The notes beneath the pieces were generated by a model. The model was not told the origin of the DNA and did no database searches. It worked only from the letters and a program-made list of their open reading frames with translations. Both the position numbers and the translations under genes were made by a program. Below are positions 23,309 through 34,600 of a stretch of DNA of 64,000 nucleotides, piece by piece (position 1 is the first letter of the stretch; each line of letters opens with the position of its first letter). Source of the stretch: Colletotrichum lupini. Taxonomy: Eukaryota > Ascomycota > Sordariomycetes > Glomerellales > Glomerellaceae. The stretch lies in contig NC_064679.1 of NCBI RefSeq assembly GCF_023278565.1, forward strand, positions 3,472,001 to 3,536,000, given 5' to 3'.

Positions 23309-23456
23309 AGGAATCTTAAGTGCTGAGCACACAAACTGAACGTATTCTTCAAGCGGCTGTCATTTGCTGCGAGTCCATGGAAGAGTGTGGTCTCACCACC
23401 GCCCTAGCTGGGGAGGCAAAATACTGTATGCTATTCCTGTGGCTAGCTCAGCTGAC

Positions 23457-24690
23457 TCATAGCTCTATGCCGTCCTCCTCGGCTGCACGTTCAATGAATC
23501 GGCGGACCTGCAAAGGCTCTCGAGCCCCCAGATTAGCTAATGTAGTTCGTGAAGCAGAAGTTCTGTCGAGCTGATATCATCACGTACCTCCTTATCAGGG
23601 GCCAAATCTAGAGGTAGACATCCATCATTGTCCTTTTTGTTGATCACGGCGCCAGCCTTTAGCAAAGCTACTGCTGTGTCACCTAAGATAGAATGTCAGT
23701 TGTACTTCATATCGCGTAGTTGAGGCTGGGAACGAGACGCACCGTGGCCCTCAGCAATAGCGTGGTGTAGGGCAGTGTAGCCAGAGGCGTCGGTGGCATT
23801 GAGAGGACTCCCGTGTTTGATCAGAAGTGACACCATCGGAACTGAGCCTATGGCAGCAGCCCTGTGTATGGCATACTGGCTGCGTTTGTCGCGGATCTTG
23901 GTGGACGCGGGCGGGTCGTGGTTGAGAAGCTTCTTTGCGACGTCCAAGTTGTTTTTTGACGCCACAAAGTGCATAACACTCTGTGTTCAACTTGAATTAG
24001 GTCCTAAATAGGAATAGCGATAGCAATGGGAGATCCCTTCTACTCACCTGTCCATTATGGTCTGAAACATGCAAGTAATGATTAGAAGGGTTCAAGTTTG
24101 GGGGCGCAACAAGCATAATGAGAATATCTCACTCTTCAGGTTGACATCGGCGCCCTTTTGGAGAAGTAAATTGACGAGATCATCGCCATCTTTGAGACTT
24201 GCAGAGATCATCAGCGGCGTCCAGCCGCTGCCATCCTAAGTGTCAAGAGTTGAGCTTAGCGTATGTTTTATAGTCAAGTAGATGGCTGACAATCATGAGA
24301 CATCCTCAGAGCAGAGCCTCCCAGAAATCTCACTTACTTGGACATCAGGGTCAAAGCTACGACTCTGCGTGAGTAGAATGACGATGTCGATGCAGTTGGA
24401 GGATGCGGCCCAGTGTATGGGAAGCCTGCCGTCATCGTCTTCTCGTGCAGCGAGCTTGGGCTCCGTCTATAGTCCGAAGTCGGTCAATGCATACTCCTTG
24501 CGTGGCTTCGGAAAATAAAATACCTTGAGTATGGTTTCTGCGATAGATACTGCAAGTCAGGTTAGCCACATTCTTACAACCAAGCGTTTTTGAGAAGCAA
24601 AGCGGTGGCTGCTGCCTTCTTGGCAGAGTAAGTACCTTTGCCCTCGCGAGCTGCAGTATGGAGAGGAAACTTGTCCTGGGCCTCTGCCAT
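23457..24690 (-). CDS. NAS6: Nas6/gankyrin, 19S proteasome assembly chaperone
   Basis: Ankyrin-repeat chaperone binding the C-domain of Rpt3 during 19S base assembly. Eight exons: 24690-24636, 24549-24524, 24466-24338, 24235-24133, 24061-24048, 23980-23743, 23682-23588, 23507-23457; 711 nt, 236 aa, close to the family length. Exon 5 is only 14 nt and codes the end of NHNGQ. Ankyrin units are visible: DDDGRLPIHWAASSNCIDIV, DGSGWTPLMISASLKDG, NHNGQSVMHFVASKNNLDVA, DKRSQYAIHRAAAIGSVPMV, DASGYTALHHAIAEGHGDTA, DNDGCLPLDLAPDKEV. The C-terminus is RRFIERAAEEDGIEL. It lies tail to tail with the TMF-like gene, 148 bp away. The seven introns in 1.2 kb are all 57-102 bp. Confidence 0.94.
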
Positions 24691-25836
24691 GTTGACTGTT
24701 ACCTCCTTCTGGTTGAAGTTTTCGACAGTCTTGTAATGGTGACCAATGGTTGGTGGCGTGCTGTAGTACGAATAACAATATCGTTACGTGAAGTTGATGG
24801 TTTTGGGGTCAAATGCCGGGAGAAGTCAATTCAGTGAGAGAGGAGTTCCAAGAAGTTGTAGGTGGATTTAGACCGTAAGAAGTTGCGAGAAATAGTCGAT
24901 CACAATCCGGACGAAAACCTATTGTACCAGGAAGCCGAGTTCGAGAGGGACCTAGTATCGATTGGAATTTTCGCGTGTCACTTGTCCGAGATGAAATGAT
25001 GAAAGGTAAGGAGGGCAGTTGTTGAGGTAGCCAAGAGGAGTCGGTCTCTCAAGTAATGTAGGTACTTAGCTAAGTAAGGTAGTCACTGCCACCTTCTTCA
25101 ATATGTCCAAAGTTCGGCACCGAGGAATTCACTTCAGCCGCCGTCCGGAGCCAGTACGCAATGAGCAACGCTGTCACTACCGTTACTTCACATAAGTAAG
25201 GTACGCAGCAAGATTTCTCAGTCATGTAAGTGACCAAGCTCATAAAGAGGTCTGGAATCATTGCCCAGCGAGAGAAGCTAGGTGATAGGTGAGATCTAGG
25301 TTTCTAGGCAGTATACGTCTAAGGCAGTGAAGCTAAGGTACCTTACCTTACACCTTTAATAGCTAAGTCAAGCTTAAGAAAAACCGGGTGAACGTCATAT
25401 ACTCACGGTTGTGACTTTGTTCAGAAATATCCATGACCATAGATCTGTTGATAAAGCGACGCCTTAAAGGCTCATTGCTCCAAGTCCCAAATTACCTACC
25501 TGAAGCCTGGTGGTACCTACTCCAGATAAGGTACCTCCTGTATGTAAATACCGTTAGTTAGGTAAGGTAAGGTAAGGTAGGCGCGCACGTTGGTACCTAC
25601 ACGACCATAGAAGCACGTACCCACCCAGACCATCGCTAAAGATGGCTATCCAATTCAAGACTCTGGCGCGTCAGTCTTTTTCCAATCCATCCCATTTCAT
25701 TCCGCTACACCGCGACGCACCACAATAACTATTCGGCACCTGGCGCATAAACAAGATCGTCGAATCAAGGAAAATTCAACCAGAACGCGCTTCTGCGATA
25801 CTTCCGCTCCATCGACCCAGTCAGGTTGCCACTGCG
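24691..25836. promoter_or_regulatory. Divergent spacer NAS6 / PRP46
   Basis: About 1.15 kb. Between 25,010 and 25,640 there is the densest run of AAGGTA, GGTACC and TACCTTACC words in the window, including a tandem GGTAA x4 at 25,561-25,579. No gene. The last 200 bp is the PRP46 leader with CCATC-rich sequence. Confidence 0.5.
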
Positions 25837-27294
25837 ATGGGAGCCGCCATGGCTGAACCGACGGCGCCCTCGTCCGACACCACCCCTTTAAGGTCCCTCC
25901 TAGACGGCAATCAGAAGACGACCAGAACCATTTACCCCCGGGCTCTCGGCCTTCCCTCTAAGAAACGACAAAGAAACGAGCCTAGCGACTCGTCGACCGA
26001 GAGGCCCAGCGACGAAACGGGTGCCGATCGCCGGTTCAAGCTCGAATACTCCGGGGTTCAGCAGCTTCCACCAGCTCTTGCTGCTAAGCAGCCCGCTCCC
26101 ACGAAGGCACGGCGAATCAAGGCACACTCCAAGCCAGAGCAGGCTGTCATCAGACGAAATTCTGCACAGAAGCTACTTGAGGGCCCCAGTGGACCCGGCC
26201 CTGGCGCTCCTCCCATCAATAATGAAAGACCCGGCGTCAAAGACAACAACTCCCAACTTTCTCAGCCCACAAGTCTGACCCGAGCGGTCGCGTCAACTCC
26301 TCACGGCGCCAGGCCTGAGTGGCATCCGCCATGGAAGCTAATGAGAGTCATTTCTGGTCACTTGGGATGGGTTCGGAGCTTAGCAGTCGAGCCAGGCAAT
26401 AAGTGGTTTGCAAGTGGTGCTGGCGACAGGACTATCAAGATCTGGGATTTAGCCACCGGCTCCTTACGCCTGACTCTGACTGGTCATATATCGACCGTAC
26501 GTGGCCTTGCCGTAAGCCCGCGCCACCCTTATTTGTTCTCCTGTGGCGAAGACAAGATGGTCAAATGCTGGGATCTCGAGACAAACAAGGTTATCCGCCA
26601 CTACCATGGCCATCTAAGCGGCGTCTACACACTTGCGCTTCATCCCACCTTGGACGTACTGGTCACTGGTGGTCGAGACGGTGTCGCAAGAGTCTGGGAC
26701 ATGCGAACCCGAAGCAACATTCACGTATTATCCGGCCACACCGGGACTGTATCGGACGTCAAGTGTCAAGAGGCCGATCCTCAGGTCATGACCGGGTCTT
26801 TAGATGCGACAGTGAGACTTTGGGATTTGGCTGCCGGAAAGACCATGGGTGTCTTGACGCATCACAAAAAGGGCGTTAGGGCCTTGGCCACGCATCCCTC
26901 AGAGTTTACGTTTGCTAGTGGTAGCACGGGAAGCATCAAGCAGTGGAAATGTCCCGAAGGAGCCTTCATGCAGAATTTCGACGGCCACAACGCCATCATC
27001 AATACGCTCAGCGTTAACCAGGAAAACGTTCTGTTTTCCGGTGGCGATAATGGCTCCATGAGTTTCTGGGACTGGAAGACAGGCCATCGCTTCCAGGCTC
27101 TAGATACTACGGCACAGCCGGGATCCTTGGACGCCGAGGCGGGCATCATGAGTTCTACGTTTGATCGCTCCGGGCTGCGTTTGATTTGCGGAGAGGCCGA
27201 CAAGACGATCAAGATATGGAAGCAGGATGAGAAGGCGACACCTGAGTCGCACCCCATTGTTTGGCAGCCAACACTGGCCAGACGCAAGTTTTAG
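25837..27294 (+). CDS. PRP46: Pre-mRNA-splicing factor PRP46 (PLRG1/Cwf1)
   Basis: Component of the Prp19 (NTC) complex of the spliceosome. Intronless, 485 aa. A disordered N-terminal third is followed by [20 protein letters not shown] and seven WD40 blades: [101 protein letters not shown] and [16 protein letters not shown]. The GH...WD spacing is intact in the first four blades. Translation could start at the first ATG (25837) or at the fourth-codon-downstream Met (MAEPTAPSS), which has the better Kozak-like context CCGCCATGGC. It is convergent with ORC1, stops 120 bp apart. Confidence 0.96.
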   Translation: MGAAMAEPTAPSSDTTPLRSLLDGNQKTTRTIYPRALGLPSKKRQRNEPSDSSTERPSDETGADRRFKLEYSGVQQLPPALAAKQPAPTKARRIKAHSKPEQAVIRRNSAQKLLEGPSGPGPGAPPINNERPGVKDNNSQLSQPTSLTRAVASTPHGARPEWHPPWKLMRVISGHLGWVRSLAVEPGNKWFASGAGDRTIKIWDLATGSLRLTLTGHISTVRGLAVSPRHPYLFSCGEDKMVKCWDLETNKVIRHYHGHLSGVYTLALHPTLDVLVTGGRDGVARVWDMRTRSNIHVLSGHTGTVSDVKCQEADPQVMTGSLDATVRLWDLAAGKTMGVLTHHKKGVRALATHPSEFTFASGSTGSIKQWKCPEGAFMQNFDGHNAIINTLSVNQENVLFSGGDNGSMSFWDWKTGHRFQALDTTAQPGSLDAEAGIMSSTFDRSGLRLICGEADKTIKIWKQDEKATPESHPIVWQPTLARRKF

Positions 27295-27414
27295 ATACTG
27301 GCAAAGGATCCATGTAGAATAGGATTGGCTCGGAAACCCCAGCCTTACTTGTCATTAATAGATACCCGACCCCAAAGCCTGCCTGTATTCGGGACCTATA
27401 TTTCAGACAGTGAC

Positions 27415-29822
27415 CTAGAAAAACAGACCCAAGGCTTTTACTTCTCCATCATCTCGAAACGCCATCTTGACCTCCTCATCACCCACAGCGAGACGTACCT
27501 TGCTTGGTCGTTCTGGTTTATGTGCTTCTAGCACAATGATGCCAGCGCCCGTTAGTTCAAGCGCCGCCTGAGGAAGCGCCAGAGATTGGACTACTCGGAT
27601 ACTACCATTGCCTTGGCCGACGTCACCTCCTGATGGCCCCGTCGACAGAGCTCCGAGGATGGTGGACTCGAGAGTCGCCGTGTCCAGGTTGATGATGCGG
27701 TGTATTTCGTCCACTACATCGCCGAATGTCGTCTCAACAGTGCCGCTTCTTTGTATTGTGACTAGCAACGAACACAGGAATAGCTTGGGTGCGAAAGGTA
27801 GAGACCGAAGGTGTTGTTGGACAGGATTGGTCGTGGCCTCGTTGATGGCACGTTTGATTGTGGCGATAGTGACCTTGACTGGCGCATCTGATGGTCTGCC
27901 TTTGCTCGGGGTTGATCGTCGTGCCTCGGGGTTGACTACAAGCGTCTCGATGCGGGTGTCGCCTTCGGCGAGCTCTACAGCTCGCCTACAAATGTCCAGG
28001 GCTCTTCTTGCATCGCCGCTCACTGCAGCCACCTTCCGGCTGGCGAATTGAATAGCGTCCGCCTCCAGGATGCTCCCGGGCACACATTCGAGCCTTGACT
28101 GAATAATCTTCATGAGCTGTTCATGGTTATAGCCTGGGAATGTGATTCTTGTCAAGCCTGGTTTGTCATGTCAGCACGAAACACTTTTCGCAGTATGCAT
28201 GCATAGAACTCACCTATGCGACTGCTGATTTTGTTACTCAGAGTTCTCTCCGGAAGGTCCATGGTATTCGCAACAGCTAGGACAATGAGCCTGCTATGTC
28301 GAAGGCCAGGCCAGTTGAAAAAGTTGTACATGACGCTCTGGTTCTTCGTCACCAGCTGGTCCAGTTCATCCATCAGCACAACGCACGGCGTCCGGCGAGG
28401 ACTTGGATTGTTGAACTCTCTCTCTAAAAGGTCGATGGCTTGTGTAGGACTAACTCTCTCGCCTTTGAGTGCCTCCCACAGGAGGGTGTAGGACTGGTGA
28501 GGGTCGGTGATCTTCATGCCATTGATCTCTACGAATATGAAATCGTCAAGTTCATCGGCCTTCACGCTGTCTTCTAGGCGAGATATCACTTCTCGGACAG
28601 TGGCTGTCTTCCCCGTCCCTGGAGTACCAGCAATATAGATACAGCTTCCTGAACCATCCGCAATGGCTGCCTCCAGGTGTGAATACACGAGGTTGAACTC
28701 GCTCTCGCGGCAAGGCAAGCTTCTTGGTACGGAGGCAACGTGGAGCTGGGAACGAGCCAGCTGAAAAGGCGAATATTGCAAGCGTTTTGGTGACAGTACT
28801 CTCGTACCTAAAGGCGTAAACTCGAGCGTCTTCTTCACCACGATCCTGCATGAACACGGCCAGTTAGGCGAGGCGCCTAATGAATCAGGTATGGAGCAGA
28901 GACATACCGTTTACGAGACCCAGGTGTCGTCGTTATCCGGGCATCTCCCTTGGGCGTTGAATGTTCGGCCTTCGGGGTTCGTTTGGGCGTCGATGCACCC
29001 GCCAAACTATCTGTGGTCATCTTGTACGACTGCTCCGGCGTTGATTGCCTCGCTGCCTGACGATGTCGCGTCGACTTCGTTTGTGATTTGACAAACCCGA
29101 TCAGGTCAGAAACGCCCTGCTCACTCGCATGATACACTTCTTCCCACACAAACTCATCCGTGTAGGTTGCTGTTCTTGTGTTACATGCGCGACGGCAGAT
29201 GAAGGTCTTACCAAAATCGGGTGAGGATCGAGGTATTTTGCCCGACGGGAACTTTTGATGAAATTCTCGATGAGAAATGACGACGGCTGTGCCGTTGACA
29301 GCGGCGAGCGGATTTACATCCCACGAAGGTGAGATGTACAGTTCATTCTAGATGACTCAAAAGTAAGCGTTGGCACCATCAATTAGCCTGGGTCGAGTGA
29401 CATACAGGCAGGAAATCCGACCGTTTCCTCTCCTTGTTACGGATTTCCTTCTCTGTCGAGAACCACATGAAGTTCGCTGCTTTTTCGCCATCATCTTCTT
29501 CTAAAAACTCGCAGACTATGGCGACCCAGGCCTCGTTGGACCCTTCCGCCTTCAGTAGAACACAGTCGCCAACGTAGCACTCAAACTTGCCCATTCGGGC
29601 ACCCATGATCCGCCCCTCAGTATTGGCTCTCCTCCGCTTCCGAGAGGTTTGCGTGTCGTCGCCATGGTCCTGTGGGGTATCCGCATCATTGGACTCGAGA
29701 ATCCATTCCCATGGAAGATCATCTATGCCAAGCTCATCATCTGAGTCGTCCCTGACAACGCCTGTAGACTTTTTTGACTGACGACGCCCTCGTGGAGCTG
29801 TTTTGGGCGCGAGAACACCCAT
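27415..29822 (-). CDS. ORC1: Origin recognition complex subunit 1
   Basis: Largest ORC subunit, an AAA+ ATPase marking replication origins. Exons 29822-29406, 29347-28908, 28845-28214, 28157-27415; 743 aa. The N-terminal BAH domain spans the first two exons (FECYVGDCVLLKAEGSNEAW, then WDVNPLAAVNGTAVV and FICRRACN). A basic Ser/Thr-Pro linker follows (STPKRTPKAEHSTPK). AAA+ core: Walker A GTPGTGKT, Walker B VVLMDELDQL, sensor 1 VLAVANTMDLPER, arginine-finger region NKISSRIGLTRITFPGY, sensor 2 SGDARRALDICRRAVE. A winged-helix C-terminus follows (LFLCSLLVTIQRSG). I chose ATG 29822, because the longer frame opens only with TTG inside a TTGCAG that could be a 5'-UTR splice acceptor. The start lies about 220 bp from the edge of RIP-mutated DNA. 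Confidence 0.95.
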
Positions 29823-30093
29823 TGAAAGCTGCAATAAGATGCTGCAATTGAGGCCCTCATTAACTTAGTTATGCAGTCAGCGATGCAATGTTGTCCGCGG
29901 CGAGGGACCCGTGATTTAAATAGGAGGTTCAGCTTAAAGTACGTAGACCTCCGACCACGGATATACGGAGGTGCGTCCCAAAAGTTATGACAGTGGGGAC
30001 ATGGGTTAATCACCTAGTCAATAGGATCGGTACAGGAAGCTACTTCGAACTTTAATTAATAAGGATATTAAATTATCGATTAAATAGAATAAA
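29823..30093. other. ORC1 upstream region and isochore boundary
   Basis: The first 180 bp is GC-normal; from about 30,040 base composition collapses to AT-rich with TTAATTAATAAGGATATTAA. The ORC1 promoter therefore has very little unmutated DNA. The last five bases (30,089-30,093, ATAAA) are the left target duplication of the copia element. Confidence 0.7.
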
Positions 30094-30607
30094 TATTACG
30101 AAAGTAACTTTGTTTACCTTATTATTCGCCTTATTATCAATATTACGTAAGCAAACTATATACTATATTAATCTACGATTTTTATAAATTATTATAAGTA
30201 TTAATTATATAAGTAATACTGCTTATATAAGCTTACGTAAGTAATAGAAAGTATTAGAAGGTAACTAAATAATTTAGAATTTACTCGAGGCGGAATTACG
30301 TACTACGATTACGCATTTACTTACGTATACGCTTATTAATTATATTATAATTAATAAGTAATAGAATATTTTAGTAAGAGGTTTTTATACTTATATATAA
30401 GCGTATATTTACCTACTTAGACCTTTCGTTAAGTAAGTAACTTCTTATATAATAATTTAATTATATTACTTTTTTTATTATAAAAACCTCTTTTATATAC
30501 GCTTATTTCCCCTATATTTATATATTCTTATTTCTATATAAATATTTACTTTTTATATTTTTTATAAGAATATCCCGTATTACCTTATTAAAGCTATACG
30601 TACTAGA
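30094..30607 (+). repeat. Copia 5' LTR (514 bp)
   Basis: Begins TATTACGAAAGTAAC (RIP form of TGTTATGAAGGTAAC seen at the 3' LTR) and ends ATACGTACTAGA. Matches the reverse-oriented copy and the 3' LTR along its full length. Confidence 0.92.
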
Positions 30608-30626
30608 GGTTATGAGCCTAATTATT
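30608..30626 (+). other. Copia primer-binding site
   Basis: GGTTATGAGCCTAATTATT directly after the LTR. GGTTATGAGCC is complementary to the anticodon region of initiator Met-tRNA, so priming would use a half-tRNA as in Drosophila copia. The bases beyond look RIP-decayed. Confidence 0.75.
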
Positions 30627-30923
30627 ATATAACTAAGGTTTTATTTACTTAAGTGAATATTATTTACTTATCCGAGCTCTTTTATTTTTATTTACTTATA
30701 TTATACCTATTATTATTTAGGTATATACCTTTATCCGGTATATATATATTTATATATTAAGATATTTTACTCTACCTAAAATCACTTTTTTAAATTCGAA
30801 AATTCAAAATTAACCTTTATATTTAATAAAGGATTTATATATATAAAAAGGTAGACGAAGTATAAGCCCTTTTTATACTATATACTTACTTTTATTAAAT
30901 ATTTATTTATAAAAAAAAGAAGT
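30608..30923 (+). other. Copia leader between PBS and inverted LTR
   Basis: 316 bp of untranslated, AT-rich sequence belonging to the copia internal region. It includes GAAGT at 30,919-30,923, the left target duplication of the inserted solo LTR. Confidence 0.6.
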
Positions 30924-31437
30924 TCTAGTACGTATAGCTTTAACAAGGTAATGCGGGATATTCTTATAAAAAATATAAAAAGTAAATATTTATATAGAAA
31001 TAAGAATATATAAATATAGGGGAAATAAGCGTATATAAAAGAGGTTTTTATAATAAAAAAAGTAATATAATTAAATTATTATATAAGAAGTTACTTACTT
31101 AACGAAAGGTCTAAGTAGGTAAATATACGCTTATATATAAGTATAAAAACCTCTTACTAAAATATTCTATTACTTATTAATTATAATATAATTAATAAGC
31201 GTATACGTAAGTAAATGCGTAATCGTAGTACGTAATTCCGCCTCGAGTAAATTCTAAATTATTTAGTTACTTTCTAATACTTTCCATTGCTTACGTAAGC
31301 TTATATAAGCAGTATTAATTACATAATTAATACTTATAATAATTTATAAAAATCCTAGATTAATATAGTATATAGTTTGCTTATGTAATATTGATAATAA
31401 GGCGAATAATAAGGTAAACAAAGTTACCTTCGTAATA
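30924..31437 (-). mobile_element. Reverse-oriented solo LTR of the same copia family
   Basis: 514 bp, reverse complement of the 5' LTR, flanked by its own 5-bp duplication GAAGT (30,919-30,923 and 31,438-31,442). With the 5' LTR it forms a giant inverted repeat (arms 514 bp, loop 316 bp). Confidence 0.93.
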
Positions 31438-31639
31438 GAAGTTAAAATAGACTTTTTCTTATATATATTTTTAGACTTAAAATAAGTCTATTTTTAAGCT
31501 CAAAAACAAGCTTAAATTCTAAGCTTAAAGTAAGCTTATTTATACTAGGAATAATACTAGTATATATTTATATTATATATATTTTAAAATATATATAATA
31601 GTGGATATTATTAAGGTAATTATAGGCTACCTTATGCTT

Positions 31640-34600
31640 AAAAATTAATACTTAAAAAGTAGTTAAAATTAGACTACTTAGCTTTTTACTCTTTATATTT
31701 ATCTTTAACTTTTAAAATTAAATACCTATTTCGAAGTTAAAAATAAATATAAAAATATTACTAAAGAGCAAAAAACCTAATCCTTATTATTAATAAGGTA
31801 AAATATTTAACCTAAGCCTCTTTTACTTATTTTTAATTAAATTAATCTAAAAGAGGCTCTTAATACCCTTAAAGTATCTTATAAGGGTATAGGACTAGTT
31901 TTATATTAATAATTATACCTCGAATTCCACGCTATTAAATTAGAGCATTTTAATAGCTTAAATAAGTTTATTAGCTTATTTAAAAGCTATATTTCTAAAT
32001 TAAAAAGTATAGGAGCTATTATTAAAGATATAGATTAAAAAACGGTCTTTATATTAACTCTAACTAATATTTTTCTAATTTAGGCTAATTAATAAAGGTT
32101 TAATTTAAGACTTAAAGAGCCCCCTACTTTAGAGGCTCTTATTATAGATATATTAAACGAAAATAAGAGAGAAATCGATACTCTTATATTTAATAATACT
32201 ATTAAGAATAATAAATACTCTCGAAATAAGTATAATAAGTCTAAGACTTATTATAAGCAAAATACTAACTTAAATACTAAACTAAATACTAACCTAAATA
32301 AGCCCTTAAATTACCTAAATAAGCCTTTAAATAAGCCCTTATATTAACCTAAACTAAACTAACCCTAAAACCAGCTATAAAACTAACTAAACTAGCCTAA
32401 CTTTTTAATAAAAAACTAATGCCTACATAGAGATTTAAACCCTTAGCCCTTATAATTAAGGAATTATATAATTAGTAGTTCTGACTACTATACTATAAAC
32501 CTACTTAATAAAAGTTATTAACCTTTTCTCCTTTATATATTACCTAACTCGACTCTAAATAATAATTTAGGCCTTTTAGGAGAAAATATTAATAATTCGG
32601 CTAATATAGGCATAAATATAACTAAAAAGTAGTTATATAATACGGGTTTAATAGTTTATATTACTAATAGTATAGATTTATTCGAAAATTTCGATAATAA
32701 GGACGATTTACCCCCTATTCGAACCGGAGCTAGCTTAGTATACCCATAGGGTATTAAGGACTTAATTTTACCTATCTATTTACGGGATAAAATTATACCT
32801 ATAAGGTTAAAAAATACTTTATATATTCCAAAATTCCTACTTAATATTTTTTTTAATATATTATACTATAAAAATAGTAAATATATTAAAAAGAACTATT
32901 TAGTAGATTCTAAGGGTAATATATTTACTTATTTAGACTTCAAAAGGCATAGATTTTTCCTTAATATTACTTAGAAAAATCAAAGGCCTACTATAGGGCA
33001 TTAATAAAACAATTTAGACCCTAAAAATCAGTATTTAGATCTAAAAAATATTTTAGAATCCATTCAAAATTCTCTTCATAATATTATTATTAATAATAGT
33101 AATATAGAGAAAAATACTAATTATTTATTTAAAAATTCAGATAATTAGGCCTATTTAATCACCTAAGAATAGTACGAAAAATTAGGTCATCCTTCTTACC
33201 CTTATTTATTAAAAACTACAAAAATAACTAAGGGAATTCCTTTAAATAAATTAAAAGAAAAAGACTTAAATTACCCGAGCTATACTATAACTAAGTTAAG
33301 TAGGTAATAGCCTAAAATTAACTATAATCGGGCATTGTTTTTATTAAAAAGGGTTTATATTAATATAGTTAAAATTACCCCTACTACTATTAATAAAAAT
33401 AATTACGCTATTCCGTTTATGGATAATTTTACTAGTTTTCGAGATATTAAATTCTTAAAAACCAAAGAGAATATAATTAATATTCTCAAAAACAAACTAG
33501 AGTTTTATTTTAACTAGTTTAATTCCTACCCTAAGTATATACGCTTAGATAATAGTACGGAATTTAATATAGGGGAATTATTACCCTATATTAACGAAAA
33601 AGGTATTATTTTAGAGCCTTCGACGCCCTATATGCCCGAGCAAAATAGTATAGCTAAAAGGACTAATAGGGCCCTTATTAAAAAGGCTAGAACTATTTTA
33701 TTAGTAAAGAAATTACCCCTATATTTATAAGACGTAATTTTAAAAGAATTAACTAAATTAGTTAATTTTACCGCTAATATACGCCTTAAAAAGACCCCTA
33801 TAGAGGCTTTTCTTGATTATTTCTTCTTAAAAAGAAATAATAAGCCGGATTTATCTAATCTAAGAAAAATCGGCTCTAGGGTACTTATTTATTACCTTAC
33901 TCAAAAGCAAGTCACTTCGAATAAAATATATACTTATACTTAAAATAGTATATATTTAGGAAAAGAAGGTAATAATATATATATTATATATTACCTTTCT
34001 AATCCTTTTCGATCTTAATTATTACGGACTTCGCATATTTAATTTATTTAAAATAATAAAATAGAGGGGGTAAAAAGCGTAAATCCTCCTTTATATTCTA
34101 AAAATTTTAATAAAATCGAAGATATTCAGGAAATACCTTCTAAAATAGAGGTATTAATTCCTAAATTATTTAAAAAAGAAAAATCTAAATATAAAGATTT
34201 TACTTAGAGTATTACCCTACCTCTAGAGCTTAATATACTAAAATAGGCTCTAAATAGCTTAGAAAAATTAGAATAGTTAAAAGCTATATATTCTAAGCTA
34301 GAGGTTATTATTAAAAAGGGTACTTTATTAGCTATAGACCTAAATAAGGTCTATAAAGCTAATAAAAATCTATTATTTACTAGATAGGTCTTTAAACGAA
34401 AAATTAATATTAATACTAGTAATATTAATAAATATAAGGCCCAATTAGTAGTTAGAGGCTTTGAATAATAATATAGAGTCGATTATTTCTAAACTTTTGC
34501 TTTTAGAAATAATCCTACTACTTATAGGGTACTTATAGCCCTATTTGCCCCTTTAAACTAGTATATATACCAAATTGACATTATTAGTGCCTTTTTAAAT

